A stretch of 24,622 nt of DNA, taken from a virus. Positions 1 through 5,697 of this stretch are shown one piece after another. The notes below the pieces were generated by a model. It saw nothing but the letters and a program-made list of their open reading frames with translations, was not told where the DNA came from and did no database searches. Position 1 is the first letter of the stretch, and every line of letters starts with the position of its first letter. Where the stretch lies: positions 1 through 24,622 of IMG/VR virus record IMGVR_UViG_3300042458_000225; one strand, written 5' to 3'. A program made the position numbers and the translations under genes.

Positions 1-12
1 AAAATCTATACG

Positions 13-53
13 GGTTCCGTTGTCCGTGTTTCAGGGATCTCGGACAACGAACC
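13..53 (+). repeat. Imperfect inverted repeat (GGTTCCGTTGTCCG / CGGACAACGAACC)
   Basis: The arm at 13-26 is complementary to the arm at 41-53 apart from one bulged C, leaving a 14-base loop. The right arm is the clearest non-coding copy of the GGACAACGAAC word that recurs at 362-372 (degenerate), 508-527 and, inside a gene, 6013-6024. Function unknown. Confidence 0.5.
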
Positions 54-140
54 ACCAACTCTCGTTCTCGGCCCTGATAAATTTGAGTGGCAGCTCCTGG
101 ATCAGTTACTCTTTCCCGCCTCCAGGTAGCTCTCGGTAAC

Positions 141-162
141 TCTCGTTTCTCGTTTGGCTATT
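141..162 (+). repeat. CTCGTTT-type dispersed repeat, copy A
   Basis: This 22-base element ends in TTTGGCTATT and matches the copy at 247-268 in 20 of 22 positions; the two differences are T/G changes after each CTCG. It lies in the non-coding leader. Confidence 0.6.
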
Positions 163-246
163 TGCTTTTCTTAAAGTTCACCATGCAGCGTCCTTCCCGC
201 AGGTAGCTCCTGTTTCTGTTAAGGAAAAAATACTAATGCTCGTGGT

Positions 247-268
247 TCTCGGTTCTCGGTTGGCTATT
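247..268 (+). repeat. CTCGGTT-type dispersed repeat, copy B
   Basis: The element contains two tandem TCTCGGT units followed by TGGCTATT, and matches copy A at 141-162 in 20 of 22 positions. Shorter relatives lie at 58-71, 334-345, 1245-1260 and 1939-1958, all in non-coding DNA of the left end. Confidence 0.6.
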
Positions 269-429
269 AGTTGTGTGTTAGACCATCAAAGTTCCTCAGG
301 CAGCCGAAGGCGTTTCACCTGTTTCCTTTCGAAGCTCTCGGTTGGGTTTGCGTTTTCCGTGGACAACGGAACACTAAAGTACAGGGAGCCTGAGCGTAGC
401 TCTGTTTCAAATATATTTTTTATTATCCA

Positions 430-464
430 TTGACTTTAATCCTGAGCTATCTTATCTAGATAGG
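430..464 (+). promoter_or_regulatory. Promoter with overlapping operator-like repeat, P1
   Basis: TTGACT (430-435) and TATCTA (453-458) are separated by 17 bases, a sigma70-type layout. TATCTTATC at 448-456, then TA, then GATAGGAG overlaps the -10 and matches the element at the 2122-2150 promoter in 16 of 19 positions. TATCTAGATA (453-462) is a perfect 10-base palindrome. It should drive the 536-1157 genes, and the palindrome suggests control by a dimeric repressor or activator. Confidence 0.55.
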
Positions 465-465
465 A

Positions 466-507
466 GCAGGGACACACGGTCTTGTAAATTGGCTAGCCAG
501 TCCCTGC
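466..507 (+). promoter_or_regulatory. 5' leader hairpin
   Basis: GCAGGGAC (466-473) pairs perfectly with GTCCCTGC (500-507). The 26-base loop contains the perfect palindrome TGGCTAGCCA (490-499, its last base before the right arm), so two folds are possible. It lies directly downstream of promoter P1 and about 28 bases before the first start codon. It could stabilise the mRNA, act as an attenuator or bind a protein. No T-run follows, so it is not a standard terminator. Confidence 0.55.
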
Positions 508-535
508 ACAACAACAACGAACAACGGAGAAACAA

Positions 536-688
536 ATGAAAGATGAACTACAAAAGTGGATGGATAAACACGTGATGGTGATGACTCTGTCTGATAATAA
601 GAAACAAGAAAAGAAAATAAAAAAAGCAATTGAGACTAAGGTGCGTGAATCGTTAACAGCGGAGAATAAAAATGCTAAAACAATTTAG
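536..688 (+). CDS. Small basic hypothetical protein (50 aa)
   Basis: This short gene was read directly. ATG at 536 is preceded by GGAGA (526-530) at good spacing, and the frame runs to TAG at 686-688. The 50-residue product starts MKDELQKWMDKHV and has a very Lys-rich middle (KKQEKKIKKAIETKVRE), probably helical. There is no membrane segment or known domain. It is the first gene after promoter P1, and its last 17 bases overlap the next gene, whose own ribosome site lies inside it, so the two are probably translationally coupled. I do not recognise the family; a small nucleic-acid-binding or host-takeover protein is possible. Confidence 0.6.
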   Translation: MKDELQKWMDKHVMVMTLSDNKKQEKKIKKAIETKVRESLTAENKNAKTI

Positions 689-851
689 GGTAATAATTCA
701 ATGGGGGCTGACAACGTTACCTGACAGCGAAGTTAAGACATATTACTTTGAAACCGAAAAGGAAATGGAATCGTTTCTCGATGGTGTTCATGAGGCTAAT
801 GGTTGGTTGGATTATGAGATCAAAGAAGAGGGACGCAATGTGGACAGATAA
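672..851 (+). CDS. Hypothetical protein (59 aa)
   Basis: ATG at 672 follows GGAG (661-664) by 7 bases, and the frame closes with TAA at 849-851. The 59-residue product begins MLKQFRVIIQWGLTTLP and continues with acidic, aromatic-rich sequence (YYFETEKEMESFLDGVHEA, then NGWLDYEI). The alternation suggests a compact alpha/beta fold, with no known motif. It overlaps both neighbours out of frame, typical of this cluster. I do not recognise the family. Confidence rests on the good ribosome site, the plausible composition and the overlap pattern. Confidence 0.6.
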   Translation: MLKQFRVIIQWGLTTLPDSEVKTYYFETEKEMESFLDGVHEANGWLDYEIKEEGRNVDR

Positions 852-1056
852 AAATACCATTGCCATCTTGTGGGGCGTAGAAGACGTTCAGACTCAGGCT
901 ACTATTCGCGGCCTTAAGCTTACAAAGAAAGAATGCCGGAAGGTTCTCGAAGCATGTTTGAATCAACATGATGCAACGTTAGGGCTGTCGTGGGACATTC
1001 TCGATCATCACATCATCGTACTGTTTGGTGACAGAATCGGGAAGGAGGCAGCGTGA
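838..1056 (+). CDS. Conserved phage hypothetical protein (72 aa)
   Basis: The frame stays open upstream to about 748, but ATG 838 is preferred: it has a purine-rich GAGGGA just upstream, overlaps the previous stop by 14 bases, and gives a sensible N-terminus (MWTDKNTIAILWGVEDVQ). The product has an acidic N-terminal third, then LTKKECRKVLEACLNQHDAT and GLSWDILDHHI. The sequence resembles a small family common in marine phages, in which a 'T.EECR.VL...  .HDA..G.NWD' pattern recurs. Its function is unknown to me. It overlaps the next gene as TGATG. Confidence 0.75.
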   Translation: MWTDKNTIAILWGVEDVQTQATIRGLKLTKKECRKVLEACLNQHDATLGLSWDILDHHIIVLFGDRIGKEAA

Positions 1057-1157
1057 TGCACGGAGTAGCGCTGCTCCTGGTGTTGATGTTAATCCATCCG
1101 AAGACCTGGGTGCCGTTGTTCGGGATCCTCGTTCTCTTCTTGATATCACTGTTCTAA
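1056..1157 (+). CDS. Tiny hydrophobic membrane protein (33 aa)
   Basis: ATG 1056 overlaps the preceding TGA as TGATG and has a strong Shine-Dalgarno, GGAGG, at 1044-1048 with 7-base spacing. The 33-residue product (MHGVALLLVLMLIHPKTW, then VPLFGILVLFLISLF) is almost wholly hydrophobic, with one HPK turn between two short hydrophobic stretches. It could be one tilted or two very short membrane segments. Possible roles are a membrane-stress peptide, a superinfection factor or a small holin-like peptide. No family was recognised. The strong ribosome site is the main evidence for it. Confidence 0.6.
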   Translation: MHGVALLLVLMLIHPKTWVPLFGILVLFLISLF

Positions 1158-1374
1158 TCTCTCGCTCGGCCTGGAGCCTGCAGCGTGGAAGCTGGTAATT
1201 AAACACTGAGCCGTCAGGCACGGAGAAGGTTGGTGTCAAGGTAAATCTCGTTTCTCGGTTTGAGATGAATTGTGTGATTCAACTTATAAGTTAAAACAGG
1301 GACGGGTGGCAGGTCATTGGAACTTCAACTTGGAAATCCTTGTGGCTTATAGAAAGACTTTTTTTGGTAAAAAT
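1158..1374. other. Non-coding spacer with repeat copies
   Basis: No gene is seen between TAA 1157 and the promoter before 1436. The spacer carries CTCG-type copies at 1158-1169 and 1245-1260 and an ACAGGGACGGG word near 1297. It does not fold convincingly as a tRNA. Confidence 0.5.
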
Positions 1375-1408
1375 TTCGTTTGACATTAAAAACGAATATA
1401 TTTATTTT
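1375..1408 (+). promoter_or_regulatory. Promoter P2 with inverted repeat
   Basis: A perfect -35, TTGACA (1380-1385), is followed after 17 bases by TATTTT (1403-1408). TTCGTTT (1375-1381) and AAACGAA (1390-1396) form a 7-base inverted repeat that overlaps the -35 and part of the spacer, a usual operator position. It drives the gene at 1436. The operator is unlike the one at P1 and P3, so this gene may be controlled separately. Confidence 0.6.
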
Positions 1409-1435
1409 TACATCAAACTAACAAAAGGAGAAAGT

Positions 1436-1933
1436 ATGGGCTTTGACTTATACGGAAACAACAAAGGAAATTCCACAGGCGAATATTTTAGAAACAATGT
1501 TTGGTGGTGGAGACGACTTGCTGACTATGTTTGTGAACATACCAAAGTGGTTGATGAGAAAGACTTTGAGAAATGGCAATACAATGACGGACATCAAGTT
1601 AGCAAAGAAGAGGCAGAACAAATTGCTAATCAACTTGAACACTTAATTAATTCAGGTCATGCTGAAAAGTATGCCGAACAAGTTAAGCAAGAACAAGAGA
1701 TTGCAGAGGCAACTAATAAAAAGGTTGAAGAACTTTTTGAAAAGATAAAACATAAGGTTAAGGTTGCAACTGGTAAAGAACTCGTTCCAAATGAATATCC
1801 AAAAGAATATAAAGATGAGTGGGATAGAACCTATCAACTGCGAGACAGCAGAGAAAGCTATCCATTCAACATTGCAAATGTAAAAGAGTTTATTGAATTT
1901 TGTAGAAACTCAAACGGATTTAGAATAAGTTAA
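1436..1933 (+). CDS. Conserved phage/bacterial protein of the 'GFDLYG' type
   Basis: ATG 1436 follows AAAAGGAG (1423-1430) and lies downstream of promoter P2. Upstream in-frame codons would run through the promoter, so they are rejected. The 165-residue protein opens with MGFDLYGNNKGN, then GEYFRNNVWWWRRLADYVC and YNDGHQVSKEEAEQIA. This is the signature of a widespread small family seen in phages and bacteria, to my knowledge without assigned function. Residues 65-115 form a charged helical stretch. The C-terminus (YPFNIANVKEFIEFCRNSNGF) is also a family feature. It stands alone between two non-coding regions with its own promoter, suggesting expression in a different phase from the head genes. 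Its Lys/Asn-rich codon use fits the AT-rich genome. Confidence 0.85.
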   Translation: MGFDLYGNNKGNSTGEYFRNNVWWWRRLADYVCEHTKVVDEKDFEKWQYNDGHQVSKEEAEQIANQLEHLINSGHAEKYAEQVKQEQEIAEATNKKVEELFEKIKHKVKVATGKELVPNEYPKEYKDEWDRTYQLRDSRESYPFNIANVKEFIEFCRNSNGFRIS

Positions 1934-2121
1934 AAATTAATCTCTCGCTCTCGCTCGGAATTTCTGGGCGAGGGCTTACCTCTAAACTAGAACTCACCAC
2001 AGGTCGCCGAGCAACTGTTTCGTTGTTCCTTGTTCGTTTAAATCAAACTTTTTTTACAACTTAAAAGCTAGAGTGTAATAAACACAGCAAAATTAAAATT
2101 AAAATATTTTTAGTTTAACCC
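1934..2121. other. Non-coding spacer with repeats
   Basis: No gene is seen. CTCGCTCTCGCTCGG (about 1944-1958) is the densest CTCG tract in the window. TTTCGTTGTTCC and TTGTTCGTTTA (2018-2040) are inverted-orientation copies of the ACAACGAAC word. CTCGC at 1945-1949 or 1951-1955 could pair with GCGAG at 1969-1973. The part after 2040 is plain AT-rich promoter-upstream sequence. Confidence 0.5.
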
Positions 2122-2164
2122 TTGAAATTTGATTAAAGATAAACTATCTTATCAAGATAAGATA
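2122..2164 (+). promoter_or_regulatory. Promoter P3 with perfect 9-bp operator palindrome
   Basis: TTGAAA (2122-2127), 17 bases, then TATCTT (2145-2150) form a good sigma70-type promoter. TATCTTATC (2145-2153), AA, GATAAGATA (2156-2164) is a perfect 9-base inverted repeat that starts on the -10. An extra half-site, TATCTTAT, lies at 2173-2180. The same element, slightly degenerate, covers the -10 at P1. It should drive 2212-2949. Confidence 0.65.
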
Positions 2165-2211
2165 AAATAAATTATCTTATATAACAACTAACAACAAAAA
2201 AAGGAAAACAA

Positions 2212-2553
2212 ATGACAGCACTAAAAAAAGTAAAGTCAAAAAGTTTAACCGACAAAGAAAATAAGTTAGGGTTAAATTTTGCTTTGATTAAATATCAAAT
2301 CAAAGACTACACAAAGAAATTAGATTTGTTAAAAGAGCAAATCTCAATTTTATTTGAACAGAAAAAACAAAATGTAATTTTTATCTTTGATGAAAAACAT
2401 CAAGGTTATATTCAGAAAATTACTAGAGTAATGAAAAGATTTGACACAACTAAATTCAAATCAGAAAACCCAGAGGTTTATGAAAAGTATTTGGTTGATT
2501 CTAATTATTTAGAGTTCAAACCTTTTATTGAGGAGTTAGAAAATGGCAAATAA
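2212..2553 (+). CDS. Hypothetical helical protein (113 aa)
   Basis: ATG 2212 follows AAGGA (2201-2205) by 6 bases and is the first gene after promoter P3. The product is Lys-rich and mostly helical: a basic N-terminus (MTALKKVKSKSLTDKENK), a heptad-like stretch at about residues 22-55 (IKDYTKKLDLLKEQISILFE), then a C-terminal part with KITRVMKRFDTTKFKSENP and EVYEKYLVDSNYLEFKPFI. The 'RFDTxKFKxxxPxxYEKY' pattern looks like a recurrent phage family, but I cannot name a function. Its 3' end overlaps the next gene by 11 bases, so the pair is probably co-translated. As a helical DNA-binding-like protein before TerL it is one weak candidate for the missing small terminase subunit. Confidence 0.7.
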   Translation: MTALKKVKSKSLTDKENKLGLNFALIKYQIKDYTKKLDLLKEQISILFEQKKQNVIFIFDEKHQGYIQKITRVMKRFDTTKFKSENPEVYEKYLVDSNYLEFKPFIEELENGK

Positions 2554-2782
2554 TCTAACTACAATCATACAAAGTAATTTAGCTAAGGTTAATAATAATA
2601 CTCAATTAACTGAAAGTCAGAAAAAAACTTTCAGAGAATTAGATTATCAATTAATGTTTAAGACACTTGAGAGCATTGTTGAGGAAACAATGTTAGAGTA
2701 TCAAGGAACAGAGAGTGTGGAGTTCTTGAGAAGAAAGTATATTGAGAAGTTCCAACATCTACTTGAGTTAATAAGTAAGTAA
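2543..2782 (+). CDS. Hypothetical protein (79 aa)
   Basis: ATG 2543 lies inside the previous gene, with GAGGAG (2530-2535) as ribosome site. The 79-residue product (MANNLTTIIQSNLAKVNNNT, then LTESQKKTFRELDYQLMF) is acidic and helical, with no membrane segment or metal site. The end, EFLRRKYIEKFQHLLELISK, is an amphipathic helix. It overlaps the next gene as TAATG. I recognise no family. Together with 2212 and 2782 it makes a three-gene operon ended by the hairpin at 2955-2980. Confidence 0.65.
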   Translation: MANNLTTIIQSNLAKVNNNTQLTESQKKTFRELDYQLMFKTLESIVEETMLEYQGTESVEFLRRKYIEKFQHLLELISK

Positions 2783-2949
2783 TGACTGATAAGAATAATC
2801 TTTGGATATATCGGTCAGATATTAATAACCCTAGTCGAGTGGCTAGGGTTAAACTAAAGACAGTCATTAGGTATCTTAATCGCAAGGTTGCGAGACGATA
2901 CACATACCACGCAAACAAGACTACAACTAAAGGTTGCTTTAGCAGGTAG
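2782..2949 (+). CDS. Small very basic protein (55 aa)
   Basis: ATG 2782 overlaps the preceding TAA as TAATG, and TAG lies at 2947-2949. The 55-residue product (MTDKNNLWIYRSDINNPSR, then VARVKLKTVIRYLNRKVARR, then YTYHANKTTTKGCFSR) is rich in Arg/Lys and has one Cys near the end. Composition and size suit a nucleic-acid-binding peptide. The coding sequence contains an 8-base inverted repeat, AACCCTAG/CTAGGGTT (2827-2834/2843-2850), that could form a hairpin in the mRNA. The gene is too short for most gene callers, but its coupling and strong charge bias support it. Confidence 0.65.
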   Translation: MTDKNNLWIYRSDINNPSRVARVKLKTVIRYLNRKVARRYTYHANKTTTKGCFSR

Positions 2950-2954
2950 CATCA

Positions 2955-2980
2955 ATAGCCCAGCTTAATAGCTGGGCTAT
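2955..2980 (+). terminator. Strong hairpin closing the left operon
   Basis: ATAGCCCAGCT (2955-2965) pairs perfectly with AGCTGGGCTAT (2970-2980) across a 4-base TAAT loop, an 11-bp GC-rich stem 6 bases after the 2782-2949 gene. What follows is CGTTCCGAGTTTAG, not a T-run, so it may be a weak or factor-assisted terminator or a processing/stability hairpin. Its place between operons supports an end-of-transcript role. Confidence 0.6.
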
Positions 2981-3130
2981 CGTTCCGAGTTTAGAGTTCC
3001 ATTTTCCAAAAACCTATATAAATCAATATCGAACCCCCCCACCCCCCGTTTTACAGTTCTATGTATCTGGGCGTCTTAGTCTGTAAGCAAGTTGCACACA
3101 CGCATAGGGGTGGTATATTCTACAATTCAT
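2981..3130. other. Spacer before terminase with C-tract
   Basis: No gene is seen. Seven Cs, an A and six Cs (3034-3047) form the longest C-tract in an AT-rich genome. The part after 3060 is of mixed composition (TCTGGGCGTC, GTTGCACACACGC). No consensus promoter was found, so terL transcription may come from read-through or a phage-specific promoter. A packaging site in this spacer is possible but not shown. Confidence 0.4.
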
Positions 3131-4603
3131 ATGGAAAACGAATTGTTGACGGGGGAGCAGCTTAGAGACAAAGTGGAGTCCCTTTGGTTGAAACACATAA
3201 AATTATGTCAGGATAATTTTTTATATTTTGTAAAAGAAATGTGGCCAGATATTATTTTTAAAAAAGAAAAAGATAAATCTAAGTGGGGCCACCATCAAGT
3301 TATTGCAAATGAATTTACTAAGATAGCTAAACAGAAAAAAGGGAGGCTCATTATCAATATGCCACCTAGACATACTAAATCTGAATTTGCTTCCGTTTAT
3401 TATCCTGCATGGATTATAGGGAAGTTTCCTAAGATGAAATTAATGCAAGTTTCTCACAACGCAGAACTAGCAGCACGATTTGGTAGTAAGGTTCGTAATC
3501 TAGTTGACTCACCACAGTATAAACAAATCTTTGGTGATGTTCGTTTAAGAGAAGATTCTAAAGCAAAGGGACGTTGGGAAACGAATCATGGTGGTGAATA
3601 CTATGCTGCCGGTGTCGGTGGTTCTATTACAGGTCGAGGTGCTGATTTATTAATTATAGATGATCCACATACAGAACAAGATATCTTAAGTGATACTGCT
3701 ATGGAAAAAGCATATGAGTGGTATTCATCAGGACCCCGTCAGCGTTTACAACCAGGTGGTTCCATCTTGCTAGTAATGACTAGATGGGCTGAAGATGATT
3801 TAACTGGACGACTTATTAAAACACAAACAGAAGTTAAAGCAGATAAATGGAAATTAATTTCTTTTCCAGCAATACTTCCAAGTGGTGAACCAGTATGGCC
3901 AGAGTATTGGAACCTAGAAGAATTAGAAAAAGTTAAAGCATCTATTTCAATTAGAAACTGGAATGCTCAATACATGCAGGATCCTGTTGCAGAAGAAGGT
4001 GCAATTATAAAAAGAGATTGGTGGAGACCATGGAAAAAAAGTATACCTGCTTTGCAACATGTTATTCAAAGTTATGATACTGCATTTAGTAAAAAAGAAA
4101 CTGCGGATTATTCTGCTATTACAACATGGGGAGTCTTTTACCCAGATGAAGTTACCCCTGCATTAATTCTATTAGATGCTGTAAAAGGAAGGTATGACTT
4201 TCCTGAACTTAAAGCAGTAGCTTTAGATCAATATAAATACTGGGAGCCAGAGTCCGTGGTTATTGAAGCAAAAGCCTCTGGATCTCCATTAATTCAAGAA
4301 TTACGTAGAATGGGTATACCTGTGATAGATTTTAGCCCTAGCAAAGGAAATGACAAGTTTACTAGGGTAAATGCCTGTGCCCCTGTTTTTGAATCTGGTT
4401 CCATCTGGTATCCCCATGGTGAGAGTTTTGCAGATGAAGTAATTGAGGAATGTGCAGCGTTTCCACATGGTTCTTATGATGACTATGTTGATAGCATGAC
4501 ACAAGCTGTGTTAAGATACCGACAGGGTAATTTCGTTTCTACATATTCCGACTACGTAGAACCTGAAAGAATACCACGTGAATATAAATACTACGAGGGA
4601 TAA
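3131..4603 (+). CDS. terL: Terminase large subunit (packaging ATPase/nuclease)
   Basis: This is the motor that cuts concatemeric DNA and pumps it into the prohead through the portal. In the 490-residue product the ATPase half has a Walker A-like MPPRHTKSE (about 77-85), Walker B LLIIDDPH (173-180) and the coupling TRW (217-219). The RNase H-like nuclease half has SYDTAFS (314-320), VIEAKASG (377-384) and SYDDYVDSMTQA (448-459), giving the expected acidic triad D316, E379, D451/D454. The Walker A has Thr where most relatives have Gly (PPRHGKSE). The frame can be opened 13 codons upstream from a TTG at 3092, but ATG 3131 gives the usual N-terminus. Neither start has a good Shine-Dalgarno. The last codons (GAGGGA) supply the ribosome site of the next gene. 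No small subunit is recognisable in the window. Confidence 0.95.
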   Translation: MENELLTGEQLRDKVESLWLKHIKLCQDNFLYFVKEMWPDIIFKKEKDKSKWGHHQVIANEFTKIAKQKKGRLIINMPPRHTKSEFASVYYPAWIIGKFPKMKLMQVSHNAELAARFGSKVRNLVDSPQYKQIFGDVRLREDSKAKGRWETNHGGEYYAAGVGGSITGRGADLLIIDDPHTEQDILSDTAMEKAYEWYSSGPRQRLQPGGSILLVMTRWAEDDLTGRLIKTQTEVKADKWKLISFPAILPSGEPVWPEYWNLEELEKVKASISIRNWNAQYMQDPVAEEGAIIKRDWWRPWKKSIPALQHVIQSYDTAFSKKETADYSAITTWGVFYPDEVTPALILLDAVKGRYDFPELKAVALDQYKYWEPESVVIEAKASGSPLIQELRRMGIPVIDFSPSKGNDKFTRVNACAPVFESGSIWYPHGESFADEVIEECAAFPHGSYDDYVDSMTQAVLRYRQGNFVSTYSDYVEPERIPREYKYYEG

Positions 4604-4607
4604 ACAT

Positions 4608-5012
4608 ATGTTATCAGCAAAACAAAAAAAGATTGCTTCAAAAGCAGGCGATCCAAATAAAATAGACGCAAAAGATTTCGCAGTTCTAAAAGCAGAAAAA
4701 GCTAAAGGAAGAGGAATGGGTTTACAAGATGAGCAATTACCACCAGGAAAAATGGTAGCTGCCAAAAAAGGTAAGATGATTAAAAAAGCCAAAGACATGT
4801 CCAAGTTGCATGAGAACAGAGAAACTACTATGCAAGAAGGAAAAGAAACTATGATGGAATCAAAAGGTTATAAAGAATCTTCATCAGGTAAAATGGTTAA
4901 AAAAATGGGCGGTGGTATGGTAGATCCAACTATGGCTAACTATCAAAAAGGTGGTTCAGTTATGGCAAGAGGATCTAAACTTGCTAAAGTAAGACCAACT
5001 AAATTATACTAA
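4608..5012 (+). CDS. Small basic protein with C-terminal GG tail (134 aa)
   Basis: ATG 4608 follows AGGGA (4596-4600), which lies in the last codons of terL. The product opens with LSAKQKKIASKAGDPNKIDA, a pattern (LTxKQxKIAxxAG..KKI) that I associate with small proteins beside phage terminases. It is Lys/Met-rich, with KMVKKMGGGMVDPTMA near residues 94-110, and ends QKGGSVMARGSKLAKVRPTKLY in the GG-hydrophobic, basic, aromatic pattern shared along this cluster. No enzyme motif or membrane segment is seen. It is first of six consecutive genes between terminase and portal, four of them joined as TAATG. A DNA-binding or internal virion protein is plausible but unproven. Confidence 0.8.
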   Translation: MLSAKQKKIASKAGDPNKIDAKDFAVLKAEKAKGRGMGLQDEQLPPGKMVAAKKGKMIKKAKDMSKLHENRETTMQEGKETMMESKGYKESSSGKMVKKMGGGMVDPTMANYQKGGSVMARGSKLAKVRPTKLY

Positions 5013-5365
5013 TGGCTGAACCAAAAAAAGAAAAGAAATCAAAAAAACCAGTACGTGCACCTGCATTACAGGAACTTGCACCAAGATCACCAGGAGCATT
5101 AGCGGGATCTGCAGCAGGTGCTGTAGCAGCAGAAGCTACTGATCCATTTCTTTCAAGAAATGAATTCAAAGAAGGATTTTATAGTCAACCAAGCCAACCA
5201 GCAACTACTGCAGAAACAATGTATGGTAAAGGAACTAAAAGAGGATTTGAATCTCCAATAGTTGATCCTGATACAAGCATGATGCAAAACATGGCAGAAG
5301 GTGGATCTGTAAGAGGACAGAAAGCAATTCAAGTAAAGAAAAAACAATTTAAAGGAATCTTTTAA
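5012..5365 (+). CDS. Small basic protein with GG tail (117 aa)
   Basis: ATG 5012 overlaps the previous stop as TAATG. The N-terminus is strongly basic (KKEKKSKKPVRAPALQEL), followed by an Ala/Gly-rich hydrophobic patch (PGALAGSAAGAVAAEATD, about 29-47) that might be membrane-active or simply flexible, then a polar Gln/Thr/Pro stretch. It ends MAEGGSVRGQKAIQVKKKQFKGIF, very like the end of the 5697 gene (GGMVRG...FKGVF), although the bodies of the two proteins are unrelated. The FKGIF codons (AAAGGA) form the likely ribosome site for the next gene. Function unknown; a structural or internal virion protein fits the location. Confidence 0.75.
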   Translation: MAEPKKEKKSKKPVRAPALQELAPRSPGALAGSAAGAVAAEATDPFLSRNEFKEGFYSQPSQPATTAETMYGKGTKRGFESPIVDPDTSMMQNMAEGGSVRGQKAIQVKKKQFKGIF

Positions 5366-5697
5366 TGGGAGTATTTTTTAGAAAAAAATCTGAAGAAGAA
5401 ATTAAACAGGAACAACCTGAAACTAATGCTGAGAAGAAAGCTAAAAGATTAGAAGAGTTAAAAAAAGAAATTCAAGGCAAAGCAAAAGGTGGACAAGCTA
5501 AAGTTGCTAAAGTCATGAGAGAATTTAAAAAAGGAAAATTACATTCTGGAGATAAAAAAGGCCCAGTTGTAAAGAATCCTAAACAAGCAATTGCTATTGC
5601 TTTATCAGAAGCAGGTATGTCTAAACCACAAAAGAAAAAAGACGGTGGTATGATTAGATTTAAAAAACAATATCAGATGCACAATGGTAAATTCTAA
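5365..5697 (+). CDS. DUF6496-like small basic protein (110 aa)
   Basis: ATG 5365 overlaps as TAATG. Residues about 48-87 hold KVAKVMREFKKGKLHSG, then KNPKQAIAIALSEAGMSK, the hallmark of the small family I know as DUF6496 (KVMHEFK..LKSG...V.SRKQAIAIALSEA). It is common in phages, mobile elements and some bacteria, with no established function; the domain name comes from memory and was not searched. The N-terminal third is a charged helix (MGVFFRKKSEEEIKQEQPE). The C-terminus, DGGMIRFKKQYQMHNGKF, fits the shared GG-tail pattern. Its position among head genes and strong positive charge suggest DNA contact inside the head. Confidence 0.85.
   Translation: MGVFFRKKSEEEIKQEQPETNAEKKAKRLEELKKEIQGKAKGGQAKVAKVMREFKKGKLHSGDKKGPVVKNPKQAIAIALSEAGMSKPQKKKDGGMIRFKKQYQMHNGKF

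Larger units (their letters stand above)
1..535. other. Non-coding leader region with degenerate repeats
   Basis: No convincing gene lies in these 535 bases. They are richer in G+C than the coding part and are built from degenerate CTCG(G/T)TT words and GGACAACGAAC-like words, with an imperfect stem at 13-26/41-53 and a short one at 352-360/366-374. A 65-codon open frame at 236-433 runs through the repeats, but its protein has no recognisable pattern and its start falls in a repeat copy, so I do not call it. The promoter and leader hairpin at 430-507 are listed separately. The stretch may be a control region or the end of an early module lying upstream of the window. Confidence 0.6.

Noticed and set aside
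236-433. 65-residue open frame on + strand in the leader
   Set aside because: It starts in a repeat copy and reads through repeat words, and its composition (Ser/Arg/Phe mix) has no coding pattern; it ends inside the P1 promoter.
979-1239. 86-residue frame on the - strand
   Set aside because: It lies opposite the better supported 838-1056 and 1056-1157 genes and non-coding repeats, and no - strand promoter or ribosome site is evident.
1158-1340. Possible tRNA in GC-richer spacer
   Set aside because: No acceptor stem plus T-loop (GGTTCGAATCC-type) could be found; the GC content reflects the repeat words.
3092-3130. TTG start 13 codons upstream for terL
   Set aside because: No ribosome site, and the extra residues (HTRIGVVYSTI) do not look like the family N-terminus; ATG 3131 preferred.
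4301-4504. - strand frames opposite terL and other genes (4301, 5153, 7498, 10395, 13528, 16416, 24044)
   Set aside because: These are antisense shadows: low-complexity translations opposite clearly coding + strand genes.
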